DNA from: Heliocidaris erythrogramma
Taxonomy: Eukaryota; Echinodermata; Echinoidea; Camarodonta; Echinometridae
Assembly: GCA_025617745.1 (NCBI GenBank)
Contig: CM046869.1
Location: 14,217,168-14,281,167 of the forward strand
Direction: 5' to 3'
Length of the DNA stretch: 64,000 nucleotides
In this document: piece after piece, positions 44,783 to 56,384 of the stretch
Layout of the letters: each line of letters starts with the position of its first letter
Numbering within the stretch: position 1 is the first letter of the stretch
Translations under genes and position numbers: made by a program
The notes under the pieces: generated by a model
Databases searched by the model: none
Seen by the model: only the letters and a program-made list of their open reading frames with translations
Told to the model about the DNA's origin: nothing

Positions 44783-45005
44783 CATTTACTAGTCTTGTAT
44801 AATTATGTCTTGTTTACGTTATGTAGGGAAATTTGAAGTAAATAATTGTTAGAGAGGAAATCCTATCACAACTGGGGAGCGTTTCATCAAACGTTTTGTC
44901 AGTGATTTTTACCAACAACTGTTATAAGCTACTGAAATACTTGCATCTGATTGGCTGAGAGCAAATTTGTCAGTAAAAATCACTGACAAGACACTTGATG
45001 AAACA
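44783..45005. repeat. Local duplication, copy B, contains a GATTGGCTgagagc MITE
   Basis: A direct repeat of 44104-44327, about 680 bp away. The copied MITE occupies about 44874-45010. Because flanking sequence outside the MITE is copied too, this is a segmental duplication and not a second insertion. Confidence 0.92.
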
Positions 45006-45194
45006 CCCCTCTGATGATCTATACAATAAGCCACTTCGGGGATGCAATCTGAGCATGAGCAGATAAAGGTCATCTGTACCAAATTCTAAAACCCACTGAC
45101 ACTAATATTCGATATGTGCTCATGAATGTCATGTAATCATTATTCAATTATGCACTAATGGTGCATTCCATGATATCCAGGTGGAAGTATTCTT

Positions 45195-45365
45195 TTTAAA
45201 GGGGAAACAAAAGCTATTCATGAGGCACCTCTATCACTCCCAGAGTTATTTTTCTGAAGTGCACATAAAGGGACCCTCCATGTCTAAAATATCTGGATAT
45301 TTGGGGTCATTTGTACAATCTCAGTACCATGCGCTAACCCCGAACTGGCTTATTCTCCACTGCCG
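45195..45365. repeat. Dispersed repeat shared with an SLC16-like intron
   Basis: The motifs ATTCATGAGGCACCTCTATC, TCTGAAGTG, GGGGTCATTTGTAC and CGAACTGGCTTATT reappear in diverged form and the same order at about 39985-40260, in the fourth SLC16-like intron. No ends were defined. Confidence 0.45.
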
Positions 45366-45995
45366 TTTCTACCTCAAAGAATATGTCAGAATATTTGTTT
45401 CACCTTATGTGGGAAATGTGACATGAATAATTTTTTGAGAGAAGATAAAAACAGATGATGCAATTCTCTACTGCCATTGTGTGCCTTATGTATAGTACCT
45501 TTTGTATATGTATGAATGCAGGGAAATGAGTATTACCTGTTAACAGGCAAATGGCTCATTTTGTTGTTGTATATCTTGTCCCTTTACAACTTATATTTAT
45601 GCTTTTGGATTTGGTTTATGTCCGTCTATCTGTCTATCTGTCTTTTTCTTTATCTGTTGCACTTTCTATCCATCTTACTTTCCCATCTTTGTCTCTCTCT
45701 CTCTCTCTCTCTTATCTAGTAACTCCTAAATCTCATGTCTTGCCTTCTTGTCAGTTTAATTATGAGGTTTGCTTTTGCTTCCAGAATAATGGAATATTCC
45801 CACTCCATTAAAATCTATTGGATAGAGCCTGTATTTTATAGTGCTTGGACTAACACCAACCATCTCTGACATGAAGTAGAGGCATAATTGGTTTAATATG
45901 CACTAGTCTTCATACCCCAGACTCAGTTCAACCATTTATTATGAGGAAAACATTGATTTTCAAGTTCTGTAATGTTTAGTTACTATTCAAGGCCT

Positions 45996-46059
45996 ATGCA
46001 GTTTGTTTGTATAGGTTAAAACATTTTTAAATATTTTAACCTATACAAACAAACTGCAT
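45996..46059. repeat. Perfect palindrome, 26-bp arms
   Basis: Arms 45996-46021 and 46034-46059 are exact reverse complements (ATGCAGTTTGTTTGTATAGG at the outer end) around a 12-nt AT-rich loop. Confidence 0.95.
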
Positions 46060-47092
46060 AAAATTAAAATTGGTTAATTAAAATTGGTTTTTATTTCGAA
46101 GATGTCAGTATTTTATATTTTATATTTATATTTTATTTTTACTGTGAATTTCATCTTCATTTGTAGATGTAATGAGAATAATGTATTTATGTGATGAATG
46201 AATCAGTATATATTTTATATTACATATTTATTATGATATATGACATATAGAGGATACATGTTTGAGTGCTTAATTATTTGTCATTTCTAATATTTAATAT
46301 TTAGTACATACATGTAATTAACAAAAAAATAGACCCAACTTTGGTAGCCCTGCACAAAAGAGTTACTCTAACACTATTGTGCATACATATATATTTACAC
46401 TCTAATTTGCAAACAATAATTAAAAATGCAAATAATAACAATTAAAAAGTGGTGGATCCAGGCTGCTTGTGTAAATGGGGAAGAGACACCAAATATTTTC
46501 AGACAAGCATAACAAAAGTAAGTTAACACATTTTGTAGTTTTATGATTTACACAAAAAAAATCTGACAACCGAGCAAGCGAGTACATAAATAAACAAAAT
46601 GAAAATTAAAAAGAAAAATATCTACATTAGTTTGGAAAGTGGGGCGAAGGCACTGGTCATTGGGGCCTCCCAAAATCAGCAAGTGGGGTTAACAAAGTGA
46701 AATATAAAATAAAGGTGAAAATATTAATTTATCTTTTATCCGAAGGATAAAAAAAAATTATAGGCCGACTGAGCTTCTCCTTACATGTACTGTAATATAC
46801 TTGCCGAAACAGAAAGAAAAGGAAAGGAAAAGAAAAGGGAAGGGGGGAGAAAAAAAACTGACTAAATTTTTTTTTTCTTCGCTCGCAAGAACACTGGATT
46901 TTCAATATTCAATGGGCTGCAGCCCCCCCCCCCCCCCCCCGGCCCCGAGGATTTTCAAAGTTCCGATATTCATATTCGGGCAGCGAGGTGCTGGAATATC
47001 CAATATTTGTGAAGAATTGAAAGGTTCCCAGATAATTATGTAACATGTGTAGGCCTATGTAACTTCTGTACATTTTCACTACGATAAGTTAA

Positions 47093-47240
47093 AGGGCAAT
47101 CCAACCCTGGTAATAAGTTGATTTGTGTGAAAACAGAAAAATAAGAAAAACAGGATAGTGAAAGTTTGAAAGAAATCGGACAACGGATAAGAAAGTTGTG
47201 GAAATTTGCAAAATGAGATCACTACCGTCTATGCGAATCT
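47093..47240 (+). mobile_element. Left part of a TTAA-type foldback element
   Basis: TTAA (47089-47092), then AGGGCAATCCAACC and GTAATAAGTTGATTTG, closely matching the left end of the element at 55543. The match stops at ATGCGAATCTC, exactly where a Tc1 transposase remnant begins. Confidence 0.8.
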
Positions 47241-47531
47241 CAAGACAATGCTTCCTGTTACACGGCCAAGGCCGTGAAGAAGTGGGCAGCAGAAAACCAT
47301 CTTGAGATTCTCCCATGGCCCGGCAAAAGTCCTGACATGAACCCAGTCGAGCTTGTGTGGTACTTCATTGGCAGGAACATCGAATATTAGATTCATGAAT
47401 GCTGCAGACCTACAGGAAAATGGAAAGTCATCCCAGCTGAATATTGGAATAAACTGGTTGACAGTAGGCTATATGCCAAAACACGTAAATGCCTTAATCA
47501 AGGCAAGAGGTATAGACTAACCAAGTATTGA
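47238..47531 (+). pseudogene. Tc1/mariner transposase C-terminal remnant
   Basis: Reading from 47238: SQDNASCYTAKAVKKW, ILPWPGKSPDMNPVE, an in-frame TAG at 47388-47390, then WNKLVDSRLYAKTRKC and RLTKY before TGA at 47529-47531. The DNA-x-C-HTA, PWP-SPDLNPIE and TKY-stop patterns are diagnostic of Tc1-type DDE transposases. It covers only the last third or so of the enzyme, with one internal stop and degraded residues, so it is dead. Confidence 0.9.
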
Positions 47532-49198
47532 CAGTAAAAAGATTTATTAATATGATTACTAAAATGCATTTTGTTTATTGATTTTAAGAGAAATAAATCA
47601 TTCCAAATATTTTGGGTTTGGAAATTATGATTTCATGGCATCGTCATTGTACAAAGTGTTTTGTTGTATTTCTAGAGAAAATAAGTCAAACACGTCTTTT
47701 TACAGTAGCGTAGATCCCCTTGAAGGGTTGAATTCTACCCCCTTTGCAATTTTCTCTTTTCTTTTCTTTTTTTTTCGATTCCCAAAGTTTAATTTCTTTG
47801 GAATTTATCATCATGAAAAGAATCATATGTGAACTGTAAGTTCGGAAACATTTTCGTCCATGAGATATTTATGATTGAGTGAAGCAATAAATTGTAACAC
47901 CAAAATGATATCCATCGTTGTTCTTTTAATCCTCCAAAACAATTAACTCTTAATAATAATCATTACACGACTTCTCAAAAATGCATGCGTTGCAACATTT
48001 TAGAGGTTGAGTTTTACGTGCAATTAGGAGAATCCAATGTCCTTGTATGAATTAAATAAACGCAACAAAAACCGTCAAGCGATGGATAATAAACAACAAC
48101 AATATGCACCAGAAACCGAATTCACTAAATCTCGTTTCACAGAATCCCCAAAATGCCCCTTGTGACTTTTGAAAAGTGACACTTTTGCCCAATGTTTGCC
48201 CACTCATGCATGACTCGACGGATCAATCTCAAGTTTACAGGGAAGTTGGTCAGTAAGGGTACGGATACTCTTGCCAAGTTATTATGCTCACAACCTTTTC
48301 ATTAAGAAGTTACGCCAATTGATTAAGGGGGGAAGTTGCCGGGGAAGTTGCTTTTTTTATTGTGTTTAGTTTAAACATCTTTTGTTTATCCTTCCGTCAC
48401 CATTACAGTGTATATGGTTTATAACAGGGGAGCCTACTTTTACCCAGCGCATGGATTATTATTTTCCAGGTTCTTGCGTTCTGTCTATTTATGGCATGAA
48501 AACACGCTCTTTTATAAGTCGAATAAGAAAGTGCCTAGTTTTATAATAACAAATTGCAAAAGTTGAGGGTTTTGAAACTGAAAATACTATACGCAAATGG
48601 TTTCTGATAATAACATAGCAATGATGATTGTTTGAATTTACTGCTCAGTAAACATTTGACAGAAAGTACATGTACATTCATTAAATCTGTGAGCGACACT
48701 GTGATTGTTAAGGATGGGACACCTTTATTAATCATGATTTTGACACCAATGTCAGTCTTCAGTTTAGAATGCCCCCTTAGACCCCCTCATATTAAATTAT
48801 TTGTTGATGCATTTTCGGGCTCATGCCCTCCCCATTCTCCAATGGTTTAAAAACATTAGAAAATAAATAAAGAACAGAAGGGGAAAGAGAGAGGAAAAAA
48901 TGAAGGGTGGGTCGGGAAGATGAGAAGATCATGTATCAATATAAACAAACAAAGAAATCTCAACAAAAGTACATACATAAACCAAAACCAAAAGCACACC
49001 CCCACCCCATGAATATTTCCATAATTTGTTATTCTGATTTCATTACAAACATTTAACTTATTCTTTAAAATGCGATTATTTTTCCACTTAACTGATAACA
49101 AAATACAATTCTTTTTCAGTAAACTTAATTCATGAACAATTCATACATTGACTGAATAACAAACAAAATTGAATGAAGACACTTATATATATAACCCC

Positions 49199-49222
49199 AC
49201 ACACACACACACACACACACCT
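49199..49222. repeat. (CA)n microsatellite
   Basis: A CA dinucleotide tract in the probable 3' untranslated part of the older LINE, continuing as imperfect CACA-rich DNA to about 49300. Confidence 0.9.
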
Positions 49223-49296
49223 CATCATCATACACATACACATCACTCATCATACACACCGACACACACTATAGACACCTGCACACATACACACAC

Positions 49297-50938
49297 TTAC
49301 ACACTGACTGCCATCAGTCTTGATGAATTAAAAGATAAATGACTTGACACTGGTTGTACATGTAGTTCAATGCTTTCCCATTTTTGTAGATGTTTACCTA
49401 ACTTGTTTCTTTTTATAGCTAACTCCTTTTCCTCATCCCTATATTCCAATATTATTTTAAACAAGTTATCTAGTTTGGGAATTGCGCCCTCTGAACGTGA
49501 CCGAAATATGATATACTTAATTATAAAAATTAGAGTATTGCAGCACTTAATCCTAAATGAATTTCCCATTATACCAACATGAATAGTTTCCCACTGTACG
49601 TTTTGTAGTTCTACTAACCCTAATCTTTCTATCACTCCCTGCCACAAAGGCTTAACATATACACAATCCCAAAATAAATGTGAGTATGACTCATTCATTT
49701 GTTTACAAAAAGAGCACTGGTCATTTTCAACAAAGCCAAATCTTAACAGATGTTCTTTTGTATAAATTGCTTTCCCATTCCATATATGAATTCAAAACAT
49801 AACTTCTTAACTTCAGCTACCACCCATTTCGGAACTACTAAAGCTGAAGAAACATAATTCAGTTTTGACAGAGCAAACGTTTTAAGTAGATGAATTTTCT
49901 CCATCACGGTCAAATCCCTTTGCTTCCACCATCCCAAAAGTCTTTTTATTTTACTGAGTATCTCTTTATAGTTAAGTTCCTCCCTAATTCTTATATTTAA
50001 TGAAAAATACACTCCTTAAATTTTCATTTCTGTTACTGTATTTCCCATAGGAAATGTTTGTGAACCCCCTATGCTTTTTTCCTAACCTCATGATATTTGT
50101 TTTTTCAATATTAACTTTTAGACCACTTAATTCAGAAAAAGCCTGGAAAATATTTTTTATTCTCTAAACGGAACTTTCATTTTTAACAAATAAAGTCATG
50201 TCATCAAGGTACAAGATTGTCGAATTTCAAAATCACCAAACTCTACACCTTTGATTATATTATCATTTCTTAATGTATGTGCCAATATCTCAATTACTAA
50301 CAGGAACAGATATGGAGAAAGTGGGTCACCTTGCCTCACCCCTCGCTTAATATCAAAATATCCGGTCGAGAAACCTCCATTCATAACGCAACTACTGATT
50401 CCATTGTACATTGTTTTAACCCATGAACAAAAAGACGGACCAAAACCAAATAATTCTAGAACTTTGAAAAGGAAATTGTGGGAAACAGAGTCAAAAGCCT
50501 TTTCAAAATCAACTGCAATTAAAAAAATATCTTGCTCACAATTAATACTATGAAAAATCATATCGTCTATCAAACGTTTTGCTTCTTCAATATATCTGTT
50601 TTTCATATAACCCACTTGATCTATATAAATGAATGATTTCATTTAAAACATCTTTAATTCGGGTTGCCATAACCTTTGCAAGTATCTTGTAGTCTGCATT
50701 TAATAATGTGATCGGTCTATAATTTTTAATATATAATGGATATTTATCTTCTTTTTCAATCAACGTGATTACACCTTGTTTCTGGGATGTCGATAATCTT
50801 CCCATATCAGCAGTTTCATTAAAAACTTCAACCAAAAGCTTCCCTATCTGTGGCCAAAAAGTAAGATAAAATTCTATTGTAAATCCATCATTTCCAGGAG
50901 ATTTATTAGTTTTCATGCTCTTTAACGCTTTATGACAC
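49297..50938 (-). mobile_element. Older L1/Tx1-type LINE, ORF2 3' part (degenerate)
   Basis: Continues the ORF2 of 53598-55000 after an inserted transposon. RT motifs seen: MKTNKSPGNDGFT, NYRPITLLN, FLIAVDFEKAFDSV and GVRQGDPLSPYLF. The catalytic box appears as YLDD, in a shifted frame just after a frameshift near 50200. Several frameshifts and stops are present. Between about 49790 and 49770 the frame jumps from CFEFIY to TKEHLLRFGF. Compared with the younger LINE, about 250-300 codons of the connection domain are missing. The C-terminal zinc-knuckle region (CSFC...HLFWDC) and KHLQKWE end remain. It is nonfunctional. Confidence 0.9.
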
Positions 50939-53597
50939 CATAGGCTTAGGAAATCTTGGGGGGGGGGGGCTCAGATATCATTGAGCCCCCCCCCCCCAAA
51001 AAAAAAAAAAAAAAAAAATCATTATATTCTAGGCATGAAACTCATGTATACCTATCATCTACAGACTTACCATTCAAATATAAACATTTTATAAATATTT
51101 ATTTGGGGAAGGGGGGGGGGGGCTCAGACATCGGATCTCGCATATCATTGACCCCCAAAAAATATATTTGGTGGATCTCGGATATCATTGAGACCCCCAA
51201 ATATTTTGGCGGGACTCTGATATCATTGAGCACCCCCCCCCCCCCCTCCCCATATTTTGGTGGGGCTCAGATATCTTTGAGCCCCCCCCCCCCAATATTT
51301 TGGTGGGGTTCAGATATCATCAGACCCCCAATTGTTTTTGGTGGGGCTCGGATAACATCACGGAGCCCCCCGATATTTTGTGGGGCTCGGATATCATTGA
51401 GCCCCCACTATTTGTGTTGAATCTCGGATATCATTGAGCCCCCCCCCCAATATTTTTGCGGGGCTTATAGATATCATTGAGCCCCCCCCCCCCAACAAAT
51501 TTTTTTTTTGGTGGGGCTTAGATATCATTGAGCCCTTAGGGGCTCAGATATCATTGAGCCGCCCCCAATACTTATTGCGGGGCTCGGATATCATTAACCC
51601 CCCTCCTCCCCAATCATTATATTCTAGGCATGAAACTCATGTATACCTATCATCTACAGACTTACCATTCAAATATAAACATTTTATAAATATTTATTTG
51701 GGGAGGGGGGGGGGGCTCAGACATCGGATCTCGCATATCATTGACCCCCCCCCCCCAAAAAAAAAAAAATATTTGGTGGATCTCGGATATCATTGAGACC
51801 CCCAAATATTTTGGCGGGATTCTGATATCATTGAGCACCCCCCCCCCCCTCCCCATATTTTGGTGGGGCTCAGATATCTTTGAGCCCTCCCCCCCCCCAA
51901 TATTTTGGTGGGGCTCAGATATCATCAGACCCCCAATTGTTTTTGGTGGGGCTCGGATAACATCACGAACCCCCCGATATTTTCGGATATCATTGAGCCC
52001 CCACTATTTGTGTTGGATCTCGGATATCATTGAGCCCCCCTCCCCCCCCCCCCCAATATTTTGGCCGGGCTTGGTATTCATGAGTCCCCCAATTGTTTTT
52101 GGTGGGGCTCGGATAACATCACGGAGCCCCCCGATATTTTTGTGGGGCTCGGATATCATTGAGCCCCCCCCCCAATATTTTTGCGGGGCTTATAGATATC
52201 TTTGAGCCCCCCCCCCCCCCAAACAAAATTTTTTTTGGTGGGGCTTAGATATCATTGAGCCCCCAATATTTTAAGTGGGGCTCAGATATCATTGAGCCGC
52301 CCCCAATACTTATTGCGGGGCTCGGATATCATTAACCCCCCTCCTCCCCAATCATCATATTCTAGGCATGAAACTCATGTATACCTATCATCTACAGACT
52401 TACCATTCAAATATAAACATTTTATAAATATTTATTTGGGGAGGGGGGGGGGGGGCTCAGACATCGGATCTCGCATATCATTGACCCCCCCCCCCCCCCC
52501 CAAATATATTTGGTGGATCTCGGATATCATTGAGACCCCCAAATATTTTGGCGGGACTCTGATATCATTGAGCACCCCCCCCCCCCCATATTTTGGTGGG
52601 GCTCAGATATCTTTGAGCCCCCCCCCCCCCCCAATATTTTGGTGGGGCTCAGATATCATCAGACCCCCAATTGTTTTTGGTGGGGCTCGGATAACATCAC
52701 GGAGCCCCCCGATATTTTTGTGGGGCTCGGATATCATTGAGCCCCCACTATTTGTGTTGGATCTCGGTTATCATGAGCCCCCCCCCCCCCATATTTCAGT
52801 TTTTTAATGTCCGATTATAGGCATGTGTGACATGTATTATTAGTATTAGTATTATTTTTTCCAAAGGTGTTAAATGTGTTTTTTTTAACACCTAGTACTT
52901 TGTCTAACTTAATAAAAATAAACTGAATATCTTACAATTCAACGATTTCTTCAAGTAGGCCTACTTTTATTAATTTCTTCAACTGCTCAAAAGAAAGGCT
53001 ACAAATGCTTTTTTATCAAGTCATTATATCGACAAATTTCGGCTCGCGCTTTGCGCTCGCATGGTTTAACTGCATATTCCGAACGTGATCAGCGTCCTAG
53101 AACCTCCGACGCCATACTTGTTTAATCTATTTAACCCATGTTAAAATGATTATTTAAGGGGATTTTAAAATAAGGGTTTAGAATGCAGTGATTTCAGGTC
53201 ACTTTATCGAGAGAGAAAAAAAAAATCAGCTCGCGCTATGCGCTCGCATGATTTTATTGCCTATTGGGTATATAATTTAGACCCAAAAGGCAAAAAATAC
53301 TGTGTTTCCAGGTAACTGCCCCCCCCCCCCGCCCCCTCTCCCTAGTGGTGGTCTAAAAATGGGGGTAGAGCAAAGAGAGAAGAAAAAGGAAGGCTTAACA
53401 ATTTACGCAAAAAGAGACTCTAAAAAGGCGCCAAAACAGCCAAAAAATGACGTTTTGGACGGTCTAAAATGGTGACAACGGGGGGGGGGGGGGGCAGTCG
53501 GGGAAAAAAAAATCTTCAAACGGCGGGTCAAAAAACAAATGATCGAGCCCCCCCCCCCCCCCCCCCCCCCATTCCTGAAAATCTTCCTAAGCCTATG
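50939..53597. mobile_element. DNA transposon carrying a satellite array, inserted in a LINE
   Basis: Left end CATAGGCTTAGGAA at 50939; right end TTCCTAAGCCTATG ending at 53597. The flanking GACAC at 50934-50938 and 53598-53602 is a 5-bp target duplication. Removing the insert and one GACAC rejoins the LINE ORF2 reading (E-C-H-K-A-L-K), which confirms the boundaries. The element is 2659 bp without any transposase-like coding. The inside is a G/C-tract satellite (50960-52790), then a unique part (52800-53580) with two GCTCGCGCT(T/A)TGCGCTCGCA motifs. The superfamily is not assigned. Confidence 0.9.
50960..52790. repeat. G/C-tract hairpin satellite with higher-order repeats
   Basis: Roughly 35-40 units by eye of the form GGGGCTC(A/G)GATATCATTGAG + CCCCCC + (A)ATATTTTGGTGG. 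Each unit is an imperfect hairpin (GGGGCTC...GAGCCCC). Three higher-order copies are marked by a conserved spacer of about 95 bp starting ATCATTATATTCTAGGCATG at 51018, 51613 and 52351, so the periods are about 595 and 738 bp. Long open frames through it (Gly-Ser-Asp-Ile-Ile-Glu-Pro-Pro repeats) are by-products of the unit and not genes. Confidence 0.93.
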
Positions 53598-55000
53598 GAC
53601 ACTCATCTATGGTAACTTTCCCTTCACAAGAAATTCTGCTTCCATCATCCAATTTGGGGATATTCTTACACGTGTTATCAATGAATACATCTCCTATCGA
53701 GGTTCTTTCAGAATACAAATTGTCATAAAATGATCGAATTATTTGCATTATAACATTTCTTTCTTTTACTATTTCCCCTTTCTCATTGCACAGTTCCCGT
53801 ATAATTGTTTTCTTTTTGTTCCACTGAAGTAACTGTTCGAAATATTCTTTATTCTGTTCACCTTCTTCGTACCAAGCTGCTCTTGACCTAACTTTTAGTC
53901 CCTCTACACGGTTATTATATATAATTTCTTTATAAAACTAATCTTTTTATTTTCAATGTCTTTAATAATAGTAAAACTTTCAGCAGAAGTCACCAAATCT
54001 TTCTCAAGCATTTTTATTTCATTTTCAAGTTGTTCTATACAGTCAAGTCCTTTTCTCTTTTGATTTTTTTCTTGAAAACTTCATTGCAAAACTTCTCATT
54101 TTCATTTTAAGAAAATCCCCAAAAGACGATTTAGATTTGAATTCCTTTAACCACTTTCTCTCTATCGTTCGTATTTCCTCTAACGAAAATCTCTATCTAA
54201 GCATAAACTGTTATTGAATTTCCAATACGACTTTCCGTTTCTTTCATAGCTCCTAGTAGGTTTCAATTAAAAAAAGATGCTCGAATGGTCAGGAGTTATT
54301 GATGTTATTATATCACAATTAGTTACTCTAGTTTCTAAACATTTTGAGATGAACCAATAGTCTAAACGACTTTGGATCAATGGATTATTTTGTCTAAAAG
54401 TAAATTTCTTAATTCGTGGGTTCTGTTTCCTCCATATATCAATTAAGCCTTGTTTCTTTAAAAATATCTCCAAATGGTCTACAAAGGTAGTTCTCACGTT
54501 AACATTTCTTCCAAAATAATCTAAGTCTTTATCTATTATTACATTAAACTCTCCCCCCCCCCCCAAAAAAAAAAAAAAAAATAAATAAATAAATAATCGA
54601 ATAATTACAAGACAACAGCTCAGAAATACAGCTATCTAATTGTTGTAAAAAATCTACTTGTTGTTGTACCTTTTCCCTTATCGGGAAATAAACATTTCCT
54701 AGCAATACATTTCTCCCATTAAGTCTCCTTTGAGGAATATAAAGCGTCCGTCATTATCTTTCACCACCCTTTACATCTTGATATTTAATCCCGGGGCTGG
54801 TAAAACAAGTACACCTTTGCTGTGATTTGTCCCGTGACTGAAAATTAATTGCCCTTCCCAATCCTTTTCCCAATCTCCCTCAATATCCTGTGAACTATAA
54901 GTCTCTTGTAATAAAATTATATCACCTCTTTTCTCTCTAATCCAATCAAACTCCGTTTCCTCTTGTGTCTGTCCCTTATACCCCTGAAATGAAATTTAAA
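53598..55000 (-). mobile_element. Older L1/Tx1-type LINE, ORF2 5' part (degenerate)
   Basis: Matches the endonuclease part of the younger LINE. FRGIRDRHKRKR (about 54990), LLQETYSSQDIEG, FSHGTNHSKGVLVL, DLDYFGRNVN, DIWRKQNPRIKKFTFRQ, SRLDYWF and ITPDHSSI all appear, but spread over several frames with stops. It continues through a frameshifted coiled-coil linker to CEGKVTIDEC, where the 50939-53597 transposon interrupts it. It is an inactive copy, older than the inserted element. Confidence 0.88.
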
Positions 55001-55542
55001 CCCTCCGTAACATATGAACTATTTTAAACAAACAACCCGAGCGGGACAACCTTTTATCAATTAAACAATCTAGCAAATCGAATACTGTTGCTCCAATGTC
55101 AGTGAAAAAATCTAAGCATCTAAAAACTAACTCTCGAGAGTGGAATATATAAATTTGTATTTTCATTACAAGAATGAAGGCAGCCACACACACACACACA
55201 CAGCACGACACACAGCACGACACACGCCCGTTTACATGCATGCTTTACTTCCGAGGACAACTATTGTTCCTCTATTGTTACTCGTCCTCGGACAGTCGAC
55301 GGAATAAGGCATAAATTCATTGTTCGACGTTCGAGGACTATTGTCCGCCTTCCGAGGACCATTGTTGTCATGATTTTTTTTTTGTTCTCTGTCCGAAAAT
55401 GTCCTCGGACATAATGCTAAACAAACGCACCCATCACCCCAACGAACATCCAAACCCTGCTTAACATGCTCTACCGCACACACACACACACACATTGTAG
55501 TGCGAGAGCCTGAGCCCCTCCCTTCCCCGTCATATAACTTAA

Positions 55543-56130
55543 AGGGCAATCCAACCTTGGTAATAAGTTGATTTGTGTGAAAGCAGAAAAATAAGAAAAA
55601 ACAGGATGATGAAATTTTGAAAGAAATCGGACAAGGAATAAGAAAGTTATGGATGTTTGATAAATGAGATCACTACATCTATGCGAATCTCAAATTGGCA
55701 ATTTGGTGAGTCGATTGTGACATACTTGTGGACAACTCTCCCATTTGTCGTACACAAATTTATCATTAATTTGCGGTTTTCTCCGAAGCACCTTTACCCT
55801 CGGGGCAGTACTCAAAATATATTGGAGATAGCATATTGTTACAGGTCCTCATGAAAGAAAAAGATCCTACTAATTAAAACATTTTGAAAAAAGTGACATT
55901 TTAGTCATTTTAAGTGTTGGAGCGAATGGAGGAGTTGTCCACAGCTACATCACAGTGACATTACCTATTCGGCCAATTTGAAATTCCCATATGTATAGTG
56001 ATTACAACTTTCAAAAATTCATAACTTTCTTATTGCTTGTCCGATTTCGTTTAAACTTTCACCAAACTGCTTCTCTGATTTTTCCTCTTTCTTTCAAAGC
56101 AACTTGCTATTAAGGTTGGATTTCCCTTTT
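55543..56130. mobile_element. TTAA-flanked foldback MITE with imperfect arms of about 200 bp
   Basis: TTAA (55539-55542), then AGGGCAATCCAACCTTGG; the right end is CCAACCTTAAT's inverse followed by CCCTTTT and TTAA (56131-56134). The arms share GAAATCGGACAAG, AATAAGAAAGTTATG and CTGTGGACAACTC with their inverses. Arms are more diverged than in the 6604-7206 element, so this copy is older. Confidence 0.85.
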
Positions 56131-56384
56131 TTAAACTAAATTCCGACTATAATTCCAAACCTTTATCCTATAAGACCCAGCCGCATATCGATACTAGTAT
56201 ATTTTACTGGTTGTGTTGTTATGCATATATAAATAAATCTACAGTACATTGATGTGCATTCCGTAAAAAGTGGTGTCATTTGCATTCCCAAATTAATTAA
56301 ACCTTTGGGGTAGGGACAATTTTTTTTTTCGCCAAACTTCCAAAAAACGCTCATTAAAGGGGTTATGGGGCCCAGTTTCCCTCC

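Larger units (their letters stand above)
41080..49140. other. Intergenic region, no gene recognised
   Basis: Apart from the repeats listed separately, I find no exon chain, RNA gene or conserved domain. Poly-C tracts (about 44045-44063 and 46922-46940), a CT tract (about 45690-45715) and an AT-rich zone at 46000-46300 are the main features. Part of 44570-44650 (GAAAGTTATAGTTC, TTTTCAATTA) is shared with 32955-33020. Confidence 0.6.

Noticed and set aside
51434-52807. Long open frames with repeated Gly-Ser-Asp-Ile-Ile-Glu-Pro-Pro
   Set aside because: They are translations of the satellite unit, whose C-runs and lack of stops keep frames open; there is no start context or unique sequence.
49199-53600. 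CRISPR-like array in the regular repeat-spacer pattern at 51-52.8 kb
   Set aside because: The context is eukaryotic, units are G/C-tract hairpins with variable homopolymers and no unique spacers, and there are no cas genes; it is a satellite in a transposon.
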